Shown: one piece after another, positions 52,649 through 61,955 of the stretch
Layout: each line of letters starts with the position of its first letter
How positions within the stretch are numbered: position 1 is the stretch's first letter
NCBI RefSeq assembly: GCF_013868055.1
Contig: NZ_JACEOL010000009.1
Span: 124,001 to 188,000, forward strand
DNA from: Thermoactinomyces mirandus
GTDB taxonomy: Bacteria; Bacillota; Bacilli; Thermoactinomycetales; Thermoactinomycetaceae
Direction of reading: 5' to 3'
DNA: 64,000 nucleotides
The notes under the pieces: generated by a model
Seen by the model: the letters and a program-made list of their open reading frames with translations, nothing else
Database searches by the model: none
Told to the model about the DNA's origin: nothing
Made by a program: the position numbers and the translations under genes

Positions 52649-53686
52649 TTATTTCTCCTCTTCCCACTCTTTCAGCCTGGTCGACTCACGCAACATGATA
52701 TTGTATTGCAAATAAACCTGACCTGTTTCAACCGGCTCATCATTCATGTATTTGGTAAGCAGGCGCATCGCGACTGCCCCGATATCGTACATCGGCACTC
52801 CTACTGTACTTAACAGGGGTCGCACCTGGGAGGCCAGGGGAATATTTTCAAAACCGATTACCGACAGATCTTCAGGCACTTTGCGCCCCAGATCCAATGC
52901 CGCATGAATAGCTCCGACGGCCATTTCATCACTTGCTGCAAACACGGCTGTAATCTGCGGCTGCTTCTCGAGCAGTTCCTTCATTGCCTCATATCCGGAG
53001 CGATAGCGATAATCACCCAATCGGACCAACTCTTCCACGAACGGAACATCCATATCCTGCAATGCTTCCTTATAGCCGAGATAACGGGGATACCCGGTGA
53101 CGGAATCGGTCAGCGGGCCGCCAATCAGGGCAACATGTTTGTTTCCTTCATGAATCAGGACACTGGTTGCCTCTTTGGCCGCCTGGATCTGGTCAATGGT
53201 TACATAAGACATTTCCTTTTTCTCATCACGGCTGGCTGCCAGCACCACGGGAACATGGGTAGCGGATAAAATTTCCCGATGGGCTTCGGTGAGTTCCCCG
53301 CCCAAAAACAACAAGCCATCAACCTGTTTTTCCAAAAGGGTTTCAATCAGCTTTAGCTCTTTTTCCTTTTGTAAGTCTGAATTGCTTAAAATAATGTTGT
53401 AATGATACATCGTGGCAATATCTTCAATACCCCTTGTCAATTCAGCATAAAAAGCATTGGAAATATCAGGAATCACTACGCCGACTGTTGTCGTTTTCTT
53501 GCTGGCCAATCCGCGGGCAACCGCATTTGGACGGTAACCCAGCTGTTGAATTACATTCAGCACTTTTTTTCTTGTCGCCGGCTTGACATTCGGGTTCCCA
53601 TTGACGACACGGGAAACAGTAGCCATGGAAACCCCCGCTTCACGAGCTACATCATAAATCGTAATCGTTTCTTTTTTCTTACCCAT
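52649..53686 (-). CDS. ccpA: Catabolite control protein A
   Basis: A 345-residue LacI-family regulator. The HTH reads TIYDVAREAGVSMATVSRVV, then NGNPNVKPATRKKVLNVIQQ, LGYRPNAVARGLASKKTTTV and GVVIPDISNAFYAELTRGIE, all hallmarks of CcpA. It binds cre sites together with Ser46-phosphorylated HPr and controls carbon use. The start is set at the ATG at 53686; an ATG five codons upstream is also possible. Followed closely by mtnN. Confidence 0.96.
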   Translation of the reverse strand: MGKKKETITIYDVAREAGVSMATVSRVVNGNPNVKPATRKKVLNVIQQLGYRPNAVARGLASKKTTTVGVVIPDISNAFYAELTRGIEDIATMYHYNIILSNSDLQKEKELKLIETLLEKQVDGLLFLGGELTEAHREILSATHVPVVLAASRDEKKEMSYVTIDQIQAAKEATSVLIHEGNKHVALIGGPLTDSVTGYPRYLGYKEALQDMDVPFVEELVRLGDYRYRSGYEAMKELLEKQPQITAVFAASDEMAVGAIHAALDLGRKVPEDLSVIGFENIPLASQVRPLLSTVGVPMYDIGAVAMRLLTKYMNDEPVETGQVYLQYNIMLRESTRLKEWEEEK

Positions 53687-53782
53687 CTTTTTCTTCCACA
53701 TCCACTTTCTAAATTTTTATCATTATTCCGTACCAGGAACAGATCAAGATCTTACCATATGCTTATTTTTACCGATTTGTCC

Positions 53783-53814
53783 AAAAAAAACAGATCCCTG
53801 ACAAAGTCAGATCT
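53783..53814 (-). terminator. Terminator of the SseB-like gene
   Basis: Minus strand: AGATCTGAC, loop, GTCAGGGATCT, then eight T. The stem includes the stop codon at 53807. Confidence 0.8.
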
Positions 53815-55138
53815 TCCCAGCCTGCATTTGTGACATCAATTGTAACACATATGGAAGGGTATCTCCCATAATACTGGTCCAGGCTTCCGCCGAGCCCCGG
53901 TTAATCCAGACAATCGGCTGCCGCGGCGCCAAAGCGCGATACAGTTTTTTGGTGGAAATCAATCTTGGAACCATCGGCGGCAAATTGGGGTTTTTTTCAA
54001 GCGCTTCATCAATCAATCGCTTTGCATGCTCAGATGAAGTAAAGAAATCGACAATCGGGCTTTGATCCTGGCCGGCCAGAATCACCATGTTTCCTTCCGG
54101 GTCAACCACGACCCAAATCCTGCGCAGTTCTGCCATCGCACGGCAGACTTCCCAGCCATTTCCCATCCCCTGTCCTTCAATTGTAGCCTTTTCCAACTTT
54201 TTCAGTCCAGCGGCAACATCAGGATCGATGGGACGTTGTTTTTGCACAGCCGGCCTGTCTTTTGGAAAATTGCGCCTGGCGATTTCGTGCTGCTCCGGAT
54301 CAGAGACCTGGGATTGCCTGAAATCTTCCTGTTTAACCTGCCCTGGCCCGGAAGATTGGGACGGCTGTACAGAAGAAGGCATTACCTGAACAGCATGGGA
54401 GTCAGGGGATGGCGCCGGCATCGGCAACACCTGTTCAGCAGCCGGTTCTTCCTCTTCCGGTTCCATCCGGTATCTTCCGTGGTTTCCCGAATAGATGGCA
54501 TTGGCTTCTTCTTCACTGAAGGGACTTTGCTCCGGCAAACCGAAATGAAAATAAGGTGCCGGCGCTCCCAACTGTCTGCAGCGCTCTTCAATTTTTTCCC
54601 AGGAATGCCGGACCGCCTGCCCTCCGGATTTCCGGGCCACGTACTCTGCATCTTCCTCACTCAGATAAACGGTTACCGTATAATGATCCTTTTCATATTC
54701 CACCAGCAGCAGGTTTCCATCCATGGTCGGCACCCATGGCCCCGGCATGTCACGAAACTGTTCGACAGCGTATGAACGGATGAATTCCTGGACATTTGGC
54801 TTAATCAAAAAAAGCCGCTCATCATGCCCCGGATTGAGAATGACCCCATCAGCCGGCGAACGGTAAGCCTTGATCAGAAAAGAAAGCGCCGGTTCATTCA
54901 CCACTTCCATATATTGAGGAAAATCCACATGGATTGCATTTATAGCTTCTTCATCGGTATATGCCACTACATAAAAACTGTTTGGACGGTCTCCTTTGGC
55001 CAAGAAAGGTTTTCTCTCTGCTCCTGTTGCCTGATAAACCACTACCCAGTCCGGGACCTGTTTCGCAAACAGATGAAACAACTGATTCAGGCTAATCTGA
55101 TCCATATTTGCCCGTTTAAGATAATGCCTAACATCCAA
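53807..55138 (-). CDS. Unknown protein with two SseB-like repeats
   Basis: A 443-residue soluble protein. Residues 15-125 and about 330-430 look like two copies of one SseB-like alpha/beta domain (FYVVAYTDEEAINAIHVDFP versus VDFFTSSEHAKRLIDEALEK, each followed by a LxxLI-type helix and a strand). The middle (200-300) is a Pro/Gln/Glu-rich, probably disordered linker. Function unknown. It stands between aroA and ccpA, each having its own terminator or promoter. Confidence 0.6.
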   Translation of the reverse strand: MDVRHYLKRANMDQISLNQLFHLFAKQVPDWVVVYQATGAERKPFLAKGDRPNSFYVVAYTDEEAINAIHVDFPQYMEVVNEPALSFLIKAYRSPADGVILNPGHDERLFLIKPNVQEFIRSYAVEQFRDMPGPWVPTMDGNLLLVEYEKDHYTVTVYLSEEDAEYVARKSGGQAVRHSWEKIEERCRQLGAPAPYFHFGLPEQSPFSEEEANAIYSGNHGRYRMEPEEEEPAAEQVLPMPAPSPDSHAVQVMPSSVQPSQSSGPGQVKQEDFRQSQVSDPEQHEIARRNFPKDRPAVQKQRPIDPDVAAGLKKLEKATIEGQGMGNGWEVCRAMAELRRIWVVVDPEGNMVILAGQDQSPIVDFFTSSEHAKRLIDEALEKNPNLPPMVPRLISTKKLYRALAPRQPIVWINRGSAEAWTSIMGDTLPYVLQLMSQMQAGKI

Positions 55139-55275
55139 CGAACGTTCCTCCCCTTGCCAAACAATACATTACCTGTTTTTTTATAAGGGATCTGGTCTGT
55201 CGGAATCCTGACCAGACTTCCTCTTTCATTATGGCACGTTTTATGCTTATGTTCATCATATCAAAAAACAGGATC

Positions 55276-55314
55276 AAAAAAAGCGGACAGACTGTGAAGT
55301 CAATCCGCTTTTTT
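55276..55314 (-). terminator. Terminator of aroA
   Basis: AAAAAAAGCGGA and TCCGCTTTTTT (55304-55314) pair around a 16-base loop; T-runs on both strands. Confidence 0.88.
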
Positions 55315-55333
55315 CAGGAAGCCGAATGTAATA

Positions 55334-56425
55334 TTATTTAACAGAAACCAGCTTTTCTTCCAGCAGGCCGGAACTACGCAACTCTTTCATAAAGGTTTCA
55401 AACCGGGATACGTCAATTTGCTGTTTGGCATCAGACAAAGCTACACTTGGATTGGGATGAACTTCCAGCATGACACCATCAGCACCAGCAGCAAGGGCTG
55501 CTTTGGCACACGGCAGCAGAATGTCGCGTCTTCCGGTAGAGTGGGTTACATCGACAACGACAGGCAAGTGGGATTCATTTTTAAGAATCGGCACGGCTGA
55601 TATATCCAGTGTATTGCGCGTCCATTTTTCATAAGTGCGAATTCCGCGCTCACATAAAATGACCTGATGATTCCCGCGGGAAACAATATATTCAGCTGCA
55701 AACAGGAACTCCTCCATCGTGGCAGACAATCCCCTTTTCAACAAGACAGGGGTTTTGGCGGAACCCACTTCTTTCAACAATTCGAAATTTTGCATATTGC
55801 GTGCTCCGATCTGAATGACATCCAGATAACGTTCAGCCATTTCCACATCGGTCGGGCTTACGATTTCGCTGATTACTTTCAGCCCGAACGTATCTCCCGC
55901 TTTTCTCAGGATTTTCAGCCCTTCCTCACCCAATCCCTGGAAATCATAGGGAGAGGTACGCGGCTTGTAAGCTCCGCCCCGCATCAAATCAATCCCTTGT
56001 TCCTTTAATGCCTTTGCTACCGTAAATACCTGCTTTTCAGATTCAACCGCACAAGGACCGGCGATCACCTGCTTCCTGGCTCCCCCGACAGTTGCCCCTG
56101 AAATATCAAGAACCGTATCTGCTTCTTTTTTCTTCCGGCTAACCAGCAACTCTTTTTTGTGATTGTCCAGTTGCAGATCGAGAGACGCCTTGAAAATCTG
56201 CTTGAAAAGATAACTTACCGTATCGTCTGAGAAAGGACCGGGATTCAGCTTGACCAATGTTTGTAACATGTTTTTTTCCCGTTCCGGATCAAACTTGTTA
56301 ATTCCCTGTTTTTTCTTTACCTCACCAATCTGCTGGGCCAAAGCAGCCCGCTGGCTTAACAGGTCCAATAATTTCAGGTTGATTTCATCCAGTTGTTTTC
56401 GCAAGGATTCCAGTTGCTCACTCAC
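55334..56425 (-). CDS. aroA: Chorismate mutase-DAHP synthase
   Basis: A 363-residue fusion. Residues 1-90 are an AroQ-type chorismate mutase ([31 protein letters not shown]); 110-360 are a type I-beta DAHP synthase ([72 protein letters not shown]). It makes the first shikimate-pathway product; the mutase domain lets chorismate/prephenate inhibit it. The start is GTG at 56425, with AGGAG 8 bases upstream. The name follows B. subtilis aroA, not E. coli aroA. Confidence 0.96.
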   Translation of the reverse strand: MSEQLESLRKQLDEINLKLLDLLSQRAALAQQIGEVKKKQGINKFDPEREKNMLQTLVKLNPGPFSDDTVSYLFKQIFKASLDLQLDNHKKELLVSRKKKEADTVLDISGATVGGARKQVIAGPCAVESEKQVFTVAKALKEQGIDLMRGGAYKPRTSPYDFQGLGEEGLKILRKAGDTFGLKVISEIVSPTDVEMAERYLDVIQIGARNMQNFELLKEVGSAKTPVLLKRGLSATMEEFLFAAEYIVSRGNHQVILCERGIRTYEKWTRNTLDISAVPILKNESHLPVVVDVTHSTGRRDILLPCAKAALAAGADGVMLEVHPNPSVALSDAKQQIDVSRFETFMKELRSSGLLEEKLVSVK

Positions 56426-56467
56426 TCGTCTGTCTCCTCTCTTCTCGCCTAAAAAATAATTTCCGAT

Positions 56468-56496
56468 ATTATATCGAAAAATCACGCAATTGTCAC
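56468..56496 (-). promoter_or_regulatory. Sigma-A promoter of aroA
   Basis: Minus strand GTGACA (56491-56496), 17 bases, TATAAT (56468-56473). It begins directly behind the anti-sigma gene. Confidence 0.75.
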
Positions 56497-56499
56497 CTG

Positions 56500-57114
56500 T
56501 TAATATGAAGATTGCAAAATTTGGTTCGTCCAGTTGTCATACCATTTCTGAATTTCCTTATCCGTATTCGGGATCCGGAATATGATGATCTCCGGCCGGG
56601 ATAACTGCTTGACCATCACCGACGCCCGCTTGATAAATACGGGAACGGCACCGGGATAAATGAATGCCGTCCCGGAAATGCCGGAAATGACACCCGACCA
56701 TTGTTTTGGTTCAAAATGCTGAATGATATGACTTTGCAGAATGTATGACGCTTCATTATTTTTCGTCAAGGCCTTCAGCCGCCAGTCAACGCCGGTCATT
56801 TTCCTTTCATTTTGGTCTGGTTGCAGGGGTGGTAACAGATTGGCATGGAAAGGGGACGCAAAGAAAAACAATATGATGGAAGCGATGACGACAGCCCATT
56901 TTACCATTTTGAGCAATCTGCTTCTTGCCAGCAGCCTCTCTCTTTCTCCCAATTGTTCCAGCGAACTGACAAGCTGCTCCAATTTCACCAATTCATCCCG
57001 GCATCGCTTGCATTCATTCAGGTGCTTCTCCAGCCTTTGCCGGTCATCCCTTTTCATTTCCCCATCCACATAAAGCTGGATCAAAAATTCCATTTCTTTA
57101 CAGTCGGAATTCAT
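56500..57114 (-). CDS. Anti-sigma factor (zf-HC2 type)
   Basis: A 204-residue protein: an N-terminal anti-sigma zinc-finger-like domain ([20 protein letters not shown], then [12 protein letters not shown] with the H-x3-C-x2-C motif), one membrane helix (about 70-88) and an extracytoplasmic domain of about 115 residues without known motif. It lies 13 bases behind the ECF sigma factor, its likely target, and would release it upon an envelope signal. Confidence 0.85.
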   Translation of the reverse strand: MNSDCKEMEFLIQLYVDGEMKRDDRQRLEKHLNECKRCRDELVKLEQLVSSLEQLGERERLLARSRLLKMVKWAVVIASIILFFFASPFHANLLPPLQPDQNERKMTGVDWRLKALTKNNEASYILQSHIIQHFEPKQWSGVISGISGTAFIYPGAVPVFIKRASVMVKQLSRPEIIIFRIPNTDKEIQKWYDNWTNQILQSSY

Positions 57115-57127
57115 TTGGATATCTCCC

Positions 57128-57667
57128 TTAAAACTTGTTGGCTAGCCGATCTTTAAGCATTTTGCGGGCACGAAACAACTGGGTTTTCACTGTCCCCTCG
57201 GGAATCTCCAATTTCTTGCTCACCTCTTGATATGTATACCCGTGAAAATGGCGCAAAATAAGCACCCGTTGGTAAATTTCCGGCAATTTCCCAATTTCCA
57301 GCTTAATCCGTTCCAAAAGGATTTTTTGTTCCACCTGCTCTTCTACCGACAGATTGGATACATAAAACTTTTCTCCCTGAACACTGTCATCATCCAAGGT
57401 AACAACCGGCACACACTTTTTCCGCTTCTGATCACGGAAACGATTTGTCATCAACGTTCTGAGCCAGGCTTTCAAAGACTTCTCATATACGTATTTGTCA
57501 GATTTCTGGTGTGCCTGCCAGATCGTTTCCTGCATCAGGTCTTTGGCATCTTCCCGATTCCCTGTCAGACGGTAAGCAATTTGATACAGATATCGCTGAT
57601 GATGCTGGAGGCGCTCCAAAAACTCATCTGCAACATTCTTCCACGCGCCCTCTCCCAACTCTTTCAT
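57128..57667 (-). CDS. ECF sigma factor
   Basis: A 179-residue extracytoplasmic-function sigma factor: region 2 LYQIAYRLTGNREDAKDLMQ and SLKAWLRTLMTNRFRDQKRK; region 4 LPEIYQRVLILRHFHGYTYQ with the HTH SKKLEIPEGTVKTQLFRARK. It is probably held by the membrane anti-sigma factor encoded next. A strong ribosome binding site is missing. An inverted repeat (TTCTGTC, 9 bases, GACAGAA; 57676-57698) lies in its leader. Confidence 0.9.
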   Translation of the reverse strand: MKELGEGAWKNVADEFLERLQHHQRYLYQIAYRLTGNREDAKDLMQETIWQAHQKSDKYVYEKSLKAWLRTLMTNRFRDQKRKKCVPVVTLDDDSVQGEKFYVSNLSVEEQVEQKILLERIKLEIGKLPEIYQRVLILRHFHGYTYQEVSKKLEIPEGTVKTQLFRARKMLKDRLANKF

Positions 57668-57675
57668 AAATTAAC

Positions 57676-57698
57676 TTCTGTCAGGCTCCCCGACAGAA
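57676..57698 (-). promoter_or_regulatory. Inverted repeat in the ECF sigma leader
   Basis: TTCTGTC (57676-57682) and GACAGAA (57692-57698) flank 9 bases, ending about 9 bases before the sigma factor ATG. It could occlude translation or be an operator; no T-run follows. Confidence 0.5.
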
Positions 57699-57718
57699 AC
57701 TTCACCTCTCTTAAAGAA

Positions 57719-58069
57719 TTATCGGTTTGTCTTTACAGCATCGAGTAACGCTTCCGACCTGATATTGTAATGGGACGTATGCCAGCATACCTCTCCGTTT
57801 TTCAACAAAATAACCTGTGGTGATGCATGCCGGATTCCAAACCGTTCCGCAATCGCATTGGAGACCGGACGATCTTCCACAACAAGCACAACAGCTGCCG
57901 GCACTTTTTTTCCTTCCTCTGTTTGCAAAAATGATTCAAATTCGCGAAAAGCTTTTGCGCTGATGGGACATCTCGTACTGTGCTTAAACAATAACAATAA
58001 ATGATCCTGATTGTCAGCAAGGGTTTTTTCCAATGTTTCCACATCAGTCAGTTTTACATAATTTTCCAT
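57719..58069 (-). CDS. ytxJ: Bacilliredoxin-like YtxJ (BrxC)
   Basis: A 116-residue thioredoxin-fold protein with the monothiol motif TRCPIS near residue 33, VVLVVEDRPVSNAIAERFGI and the cis-Pro ASPQVILLKNG. YtxJ/BrxC acts in bacillithiol redox repair of S-thiolated proteins in the cytoplasm. The ATG at 58069 follows GGAGG; an open frame upstream of it continues to 58255 but lacks a site and reads through ytxH territory. Confidence 0.9.
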   Translation of the reverse strand: MENYVKLTDVETLEKTLADNQDHLLLLFKHSTRCPISAKAFREFESFLQTEEGKKVPAAVVLVVEDRPVSNAIAERFGIRHASPQVILLKNGEVCWHTSHYNIRSEALLDAVKTNR

Positions 58070-58133
58070 GTTGGAATCCTCCTTCCTGGAAACGAGCCAA
58101 CACTGTTTCTGCCGGCCCGTTTCTGCTAATCGG

Positions 58134-58430
58134 TTATAGTGAGATTTCCTGTTTTTCTTTCTCCTGCTTTTCTGCCTGATCTTCCATTCTGACCGGCAAT
58201 TCCATCCAACCATCAAGCTGGTCGCTTTTGGTCTGATCCGGTTCCGCCGGTTCAATCCTTTCCATCAGTGCATGGTAAAAGTCTTTTCCCTTTTCCTTGG
58301 TAAATTCAAGATTTTTCCCCAATTCCTCGCGCATTTCCCTGCCACTGCGCGGGGTGGTTAACACGGCTACCGCCGCTCCGACAAGGGAACCGATCAATGC
58401 TCCCGCAATAAAGTATTTGCACTTAGCCAC
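58134..58430 (-). CDS. ytxH: YtxH-like general stress protein
   Basis: A 98-residue protein with the YtxH start MAKCKYFIAGALIGSLVGAA, then a glycine-rich membrane segment and VLTTPRSGREMREELGK. The remainder is a charged helix. It starts with GTG at 58430, overlapping the last codons of ytxG by 8 bases, with GGGAG 9 bases upstream. In B. subtilis ytxGHJ belongs to the general stress regulon; no clear sigma-B promoter was found here. Confidence 0.88.
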   Translation of the reverse strand: MAKCKYFIAGALIGSLVGAAVAVLTTPRSGREMREELGKNLEFTKEKGKDFYHALMERIEPAEPDQTKSDQLDGWMELPVRMEDQAEKQEKEKQEISL

Positions 58431-58845
58431 GAATTTCCACTCCCTTGCTTTGTTCCGGATTTCTCCGTTCCTGTTTCCACCTTTTGGCCAATTCAATTCC
58501 TGTTCCGATCAAACTTGCCAGATTCCCGTATCTGGCCTGATTCTGTTCCACCTGATGATGAATGCGTACAGAAATTTGCTGCACGGTTTTTCCCAGTCCG
58601 TCAATTGCTTCAAAAAGAGAATCGGTTTTTTCAGTCTTGTCGCGAATTTCTTTCACCAGACTTCTCGTTTCTTTGACAGCCGAATGGGTTTCTTCAACCG
58701 TTGCCGCCACCTGCCCCTTAACCTCATCCAATGTGGCCTGCACGGTTTCAACTGTTTTTGTCAGGCGAAGCAGAAACCGGACTGCAAACACAACAAAGGT
58801 CACAATAGCAACGGCGATTGCTGCCACACTTATTTCAAGGATCAC
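58423..58845 (-). CDS. ytxG: DUF948 protein YtxG
   Basis: A 140-residue DUF948 protein: one N-terminal membrane helix (MILEISVAAIAVAIVTFVVF), then a long amphipathic helix with hydrophobic heptads (TVETVQATLDEVKGQVAATV). The GTG start follows AGGAAG. It lies 27 bases behind nagZ and overlaps ytxH, so one transcript is likely. Function unknown; envelope-associated stress protein by context. Confidence 0.88.
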   Translation of the reverse strand: MILEISVAAIAVAIVTFVVFAVRFLLRLTKTVETVQATLDEVKGQVAATVEETHSAVKETRSLVKEIRDKTEKTDSLFEAIDGLGKTVQQISVRIHHQVEQNQARYGNLASLIGTGIELAKRWKQERRNPEQSKGVEIRG

Positions 58846-58872
58846 TTTCGCACTTCCTTCCTGAACTCGTCT

Positions 58873-60630
58873 TCAGTCAATTTTTTCATTTGCCGGCCAT
58901 CCATAAGGAAAGCGGTCGGAAATGGTCACCGGCAACAGTCCCTGACTTTTTATTTCTCCCGATAAAATTTTGGCACCTGCCTCCAGTAGAGGGTTTGATG
59001 AACCATATAAAGCAATATAGGTCGTCCCGGGAGGCAGTTCGCTCAATCCGTACGGGACATCCATCCCCCAAATCACAACCGGGATTTGCTCCGATTGCAA
59101 TTTTTGAACGAAACGGAACCAGGCCCGGTTTTCCTTTACCTGGTCTAGGGCGATCAATACCGCATCGGCCTGTCTGGACTTTGCCAGCAAAGACGGAATC
59201 TGCGATTCGCTCAATGAATCAATCCAGGATACCGAAACGTCGTAACCCTGCTGTTTCAGGACCCGGGAGATAGCCTTCGGTTTGTTGACTGTAAAAACAG
59301 CCAGTTTCTGTTTCGGATCAAGCGGGATCAACTGATCGGTATCGGTAACCAGGGTAACCCCTTGCTCAGAGGTTTGCCGGGCAATCTTGGCCGCATCCGG
59401 CTGTTGGGCAAGCTGGTTTGCTTTTTTCACATCAACATATGGATCGGTCAAAAAGGCAGGAGACAGGCTTGCCTTCAAACTTAAAATTCGCCGAACAGAA
59501 GCATCAATCCGTTTTTCATCAATCTTCCCCTGTTCCACTGCCTGTTTAACCGCCTCAATCGATTCTGTCTGGCGATCGAGCGAATGACAGACCAGAACGA
59601 TATCGGCTCCAGCCTGCACGGCACGTACAGCCGCTTCACTGGTACCAAAGTTTTCAACAATTGCCCCCATCTCCATATCATCTGTAATGATAATCCCGTC
59701 ATAGTCCAATTGCTTCCTTAAAAGGCCTGTCAAAACATTTTCGGACAGGGTCGCGGGCAACCCCGGTGTAGACTCAAGCGCCGGAAAGGTAATATGGGTA
59801 CTCATCACCATGTCGGTGCCAGCAGCAATCGCCCGTTTGAAAGGAACCAGTTCCATTTGATTCAACCGTTCCATGGAATGGGGAATTTCAGGAAGTCCCA
59901 CATGGGAATCGACAGCGGTGTCCCCATGCCCCGGGAAATGCTTGGCAATCGTCAAAATTTTGCTTTCATGAAAGCCCCGGATCATATCAGAACCCAATTC
60001 TGCCGTCAACTCCGGGTTTTCGGAAAAAGAACGCACCCCGATGACCGGGTTTTGCGGATTGTTATTCACATCCATAACGGGAGCCATATTCAAATTGATG
60101 CCAACAGCTCTCAACTCTTTGCCCATTTCTTTTCCGGTCTGAAAGGCAAGTTCTTTACTGCGGGTAGCCCCCAGCGCCATATTGCCGGGAAAAGAGGTAA
60201 ACCCTTCCTTTAACCGGGCCACTTTTCCGCCTTCCTGGTCCACTGTAATGAACAGGGGAATCTTCCTTTCTGTCGATAAAGCCAACTTTTGCAAATCATT
60301 GCTCAGTTTTGCCATCTGGGACGGGCTTTCCACATTTCGGTCAAAATAAATGATGCCCCCCACGTGATAATCCGTAACAAGAGTCCGGGCCTGTTCATTC
60401 ACCGACAGTGCCTGTTCGTCCGAACCTTCCCCTTTAAAACCGGCAATGAACATTTGTCCGATCTTTTCGTCCAGGCTCATCGAAGCCAATTGCTCATCCA
60501 CCCATTTTGGCGGGTTTTCCGGCTTCGGACCGGAAACGGATTCGGGTTGTTTTGAACAAGCGGTTTGCACAAACAGCAAGCAAACAAAACAAATTCCTAT
60601 GTATTTCAAATATCCTGGTCGCAAGTCCAT
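58873..60630 (-). CDS. nagZ: NagZ-type GH3 beta-N-acetylglucosaminidase lipoprotein
   Basis: A 585-residue glycoside hydrolase family 3 enzyme: lipoprotein signal with lipobox QTAC, GKVARLKEGFTSFPG, KHFPGHGDTAVDSHVGLPEI with the catalytic His/Asp dyad, and the nucleophile Asp in IIITDDMEMGAI. A C-terminal Rossmann-like half (about 400-585) follows. In B. subtilis NagZ trims GlcNAc from muropeptides outside the cell. Start uncertain: ATG at 60630 and TTG at 60624 both follow GGGAG. ytxG is next on the transcript. Confidence 0.9.
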   Translation of the reverse strand: MDLRPGYLKYIGICFVCLLFVQTACSKQPESVSGPKPENPPKWVDEQLASMSLDEKIGQMFIAGFKGEGSDEQALSVNEQARTLVTDYHVGGIIYFDRNVESPSQMAKLSNDLQKLALSTERKIPLFITVDQEGGKVARLKEGFTSFPGNMALGATRSKELAFQTGKEMGKELRAVGINLNMAPVMDVNNNPQNPVIGVRSFSENPELTAELGSDMIRGFHESKILTIAKHFPGHGDTAVDSHVGLPEIPHSMERLNQMELVPFKRAIAAGTDMVMSTHITFPALESTPGLPATLSENVLTGLLRKQLDYDGIIITDDMEMGAIVENFGTSEAAVRAVQAGADIVLVCHSLDRQTESIEAVKQAVEQGKIDEKRIDASVRRILSLKASLSPAFLTDPYVDVKKANQLAQQPDAAKIARQTSEQGVTLVTDTDQLIPLDPKQKLAVFTVNKPKAISRVLKQQGYDVSVSWIDSLSESQIPSLLAKSRQADAVLIALDQVKENRAWFRFVQKLQSEQIPVVIWGMDVPYGLSELPPGTTYIALYGSSNPLLEAGAKILSGEIKSQGLLPVTISDRFPYGWPANEKID

Positions 60631-60802
60631 CTCTCCCATCAAGGCTTTATACCAACCTTTCCCTCTTCCATTGTACTGAATTCATGCAAGAACTTAAAGA
60701 AACTTCACCTTCCCTTCAAGTTATCAAAATTTTCCGCACTGGTGATATACAGGATGTAGGAGTATAATAGATGGGAAATTTTCAATTTGAGGTGAATATT
60801 CA

Positions 60803-61885
60803 ATGAGTTATAGAACCGTCGTCATCATGAAAGGAGATCAGACAGGACAGGAGTTGCTCCATGAAGCATTGCGCGTTTTGGATTCCAATGTGATCGGATT
60901 TGAACTTCAATTTCAAACTTTTGATTTAAGTCTTGAAAATCGACGAAAAACGAAAAATGAAATTGTTTATGAAGCGGCCCGGGCCATGAAGCAACACGGA
61001 TTTGGCTTGAAAGCGGCAACGATCACGCCGGAGGAAAAAGGGGATGTCGGCAGCCCCAATGCCATTTTGCGAAAAGAAATTGACGGAAAAGTAATTATCC
61101 GCACAGGGCGGCGGATTCCCGGCGTTCGCCCGCTCGCCGGCACTTACGCCCCCATCTCTGTCATTCGCATGGCGGTCGGAGATGCTTACGGTGCCAAAGA
61201 ATGGCGGGAAGGGGAAGGCATTGATGAGATAGCATACCGCACGGAAAAAATTGACCGTAAAACATGCCGTGCCGTCGCAGAATTCGCTTTCAGACATGCC
61301 AAAAAAAATAACGCCAAGGTTTTTGGCGGACCCAAATATACGGTAAGTCCCATATACGAAGGCATGCTGAAGGAAGAAATGGACAAGGCGAGCAGGCAGT
61401 ATCCGGAAGTACGTTATGAACCGCAACTGATTGATGCCACTTATGCCCTTCTTCTCAACAATTCCGGCGATCCCCTTGTCATCCCCGCCTTAAACCGCGA
61501 CGGGGACTGTTTAAGCGATATGGTATTGCAGCTGTTTGGCTCTATCGCGGGTTCTGAATCAATCCTGATGAGCTTTGATGATTCGTTTAATACAAAAACA
61601 GTGATGGTAGAAGCCCCGCATGGCACTGCTCCTTCCCTGTTCGGAAAAAATGTAGCCAATCCCATGGCCATGATCCTGGCAGCGGCTTCCCTGCTCACCT
61701 ATATGAATGATACCAAAGCCAATGCCGCTTCCCGCGCCATTTATGAAGCCGTTATTGAATCAGTGAGAGAAGGAATCCGAACCGCTGATCTGGGCGGAAG
61801 CTCTACCACCACCGAATTTACAAATGAAGTGATCAAAAAGGTCCAGACAAAGCTGGAAGTATGGACAACCTTGCAGGGTTTTTGA
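60803..61885 (+). CDS. Isocitrate/isopropylmalate dehydrogenase-family enzyme
   Basis: A 360-residue beta-decarboxylating dehydrogenase: MSYRTVVIMKGDQTGQELLH at the start, VIIRTGRRIPGVRPLAGTYA, VEAPHGTAPSLFGKNVANPM and the end TTEFTNEVIKKV. The substrate-binding part differs from leuB and icd of Bacillus, with RRIPGVRP instead of the isopropylmalate loop, so a third substrate is possible (for example homoisocitrate or tartrate type). GAGGTGA precedes the ATG; a -10 box TATAAT is at 60763-60768. Confidence 0.82.
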   Translation: MSYRTVVIMKGDQTGQELLHEALRVLDSNVIGFELQFQTFDLSLENRRKTKNEIVYEAARAMKQHGFGLKAATITPEEKGDVGSPNAILRKEIDGKVIIRTGRRIPGVRPLAGTYAPISVIRMAVGDAYGAKEWREGEGIDEIAYRTEKIDRKTCRAVAEFAFRHAKKNNAKVFGGPKYTVSPIYEGMLKEEMDKASRQYPEVRYEPQLIDATYALLLNNSGDPLVIPALNRDGDCLSDMVLQLFGSIAGSESILMSFDDSFNTKTVMVEAPHGTAPSLFGKNVANPMAMILAAASLLTYMNDTKANAASRAIYEAVIESVREGIRTADLGGSSTTTEFTNEVIKKVQTKLEVWTTLQGF

Positions 61886-61924
61886 TGAAGTTTCCCTCCC
61901 TGGCAGAAGGGGGAGATTACAGAA

Positions 61925-61953
61925 AAACAGAGAGAGCCTTTCCCGGCTCTCTC
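61925..61953 (-). terminator. Terminator of the gene at 61956
   Basis: Minus strand: GAGAGAGCC, loop GGGAAA, GGCTCTCTC, then TGTTTTTC. Confidence 0.88.
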
Positions 61954-61955
61954 AA

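Noticed and set aside
54062-54775. A 237-codon plus-strand frame in the SseB-like gene
   Set aside because: It is antisense to a well-supported gene and its translation shows no domain.
57719-58255. A longer ytxJ starting at 58255
   Set aside because: The strong site GGAGG stands before the ATG at 58069, and the extra 62 residues are basic, low in family similarity, and run across the ytxH end.
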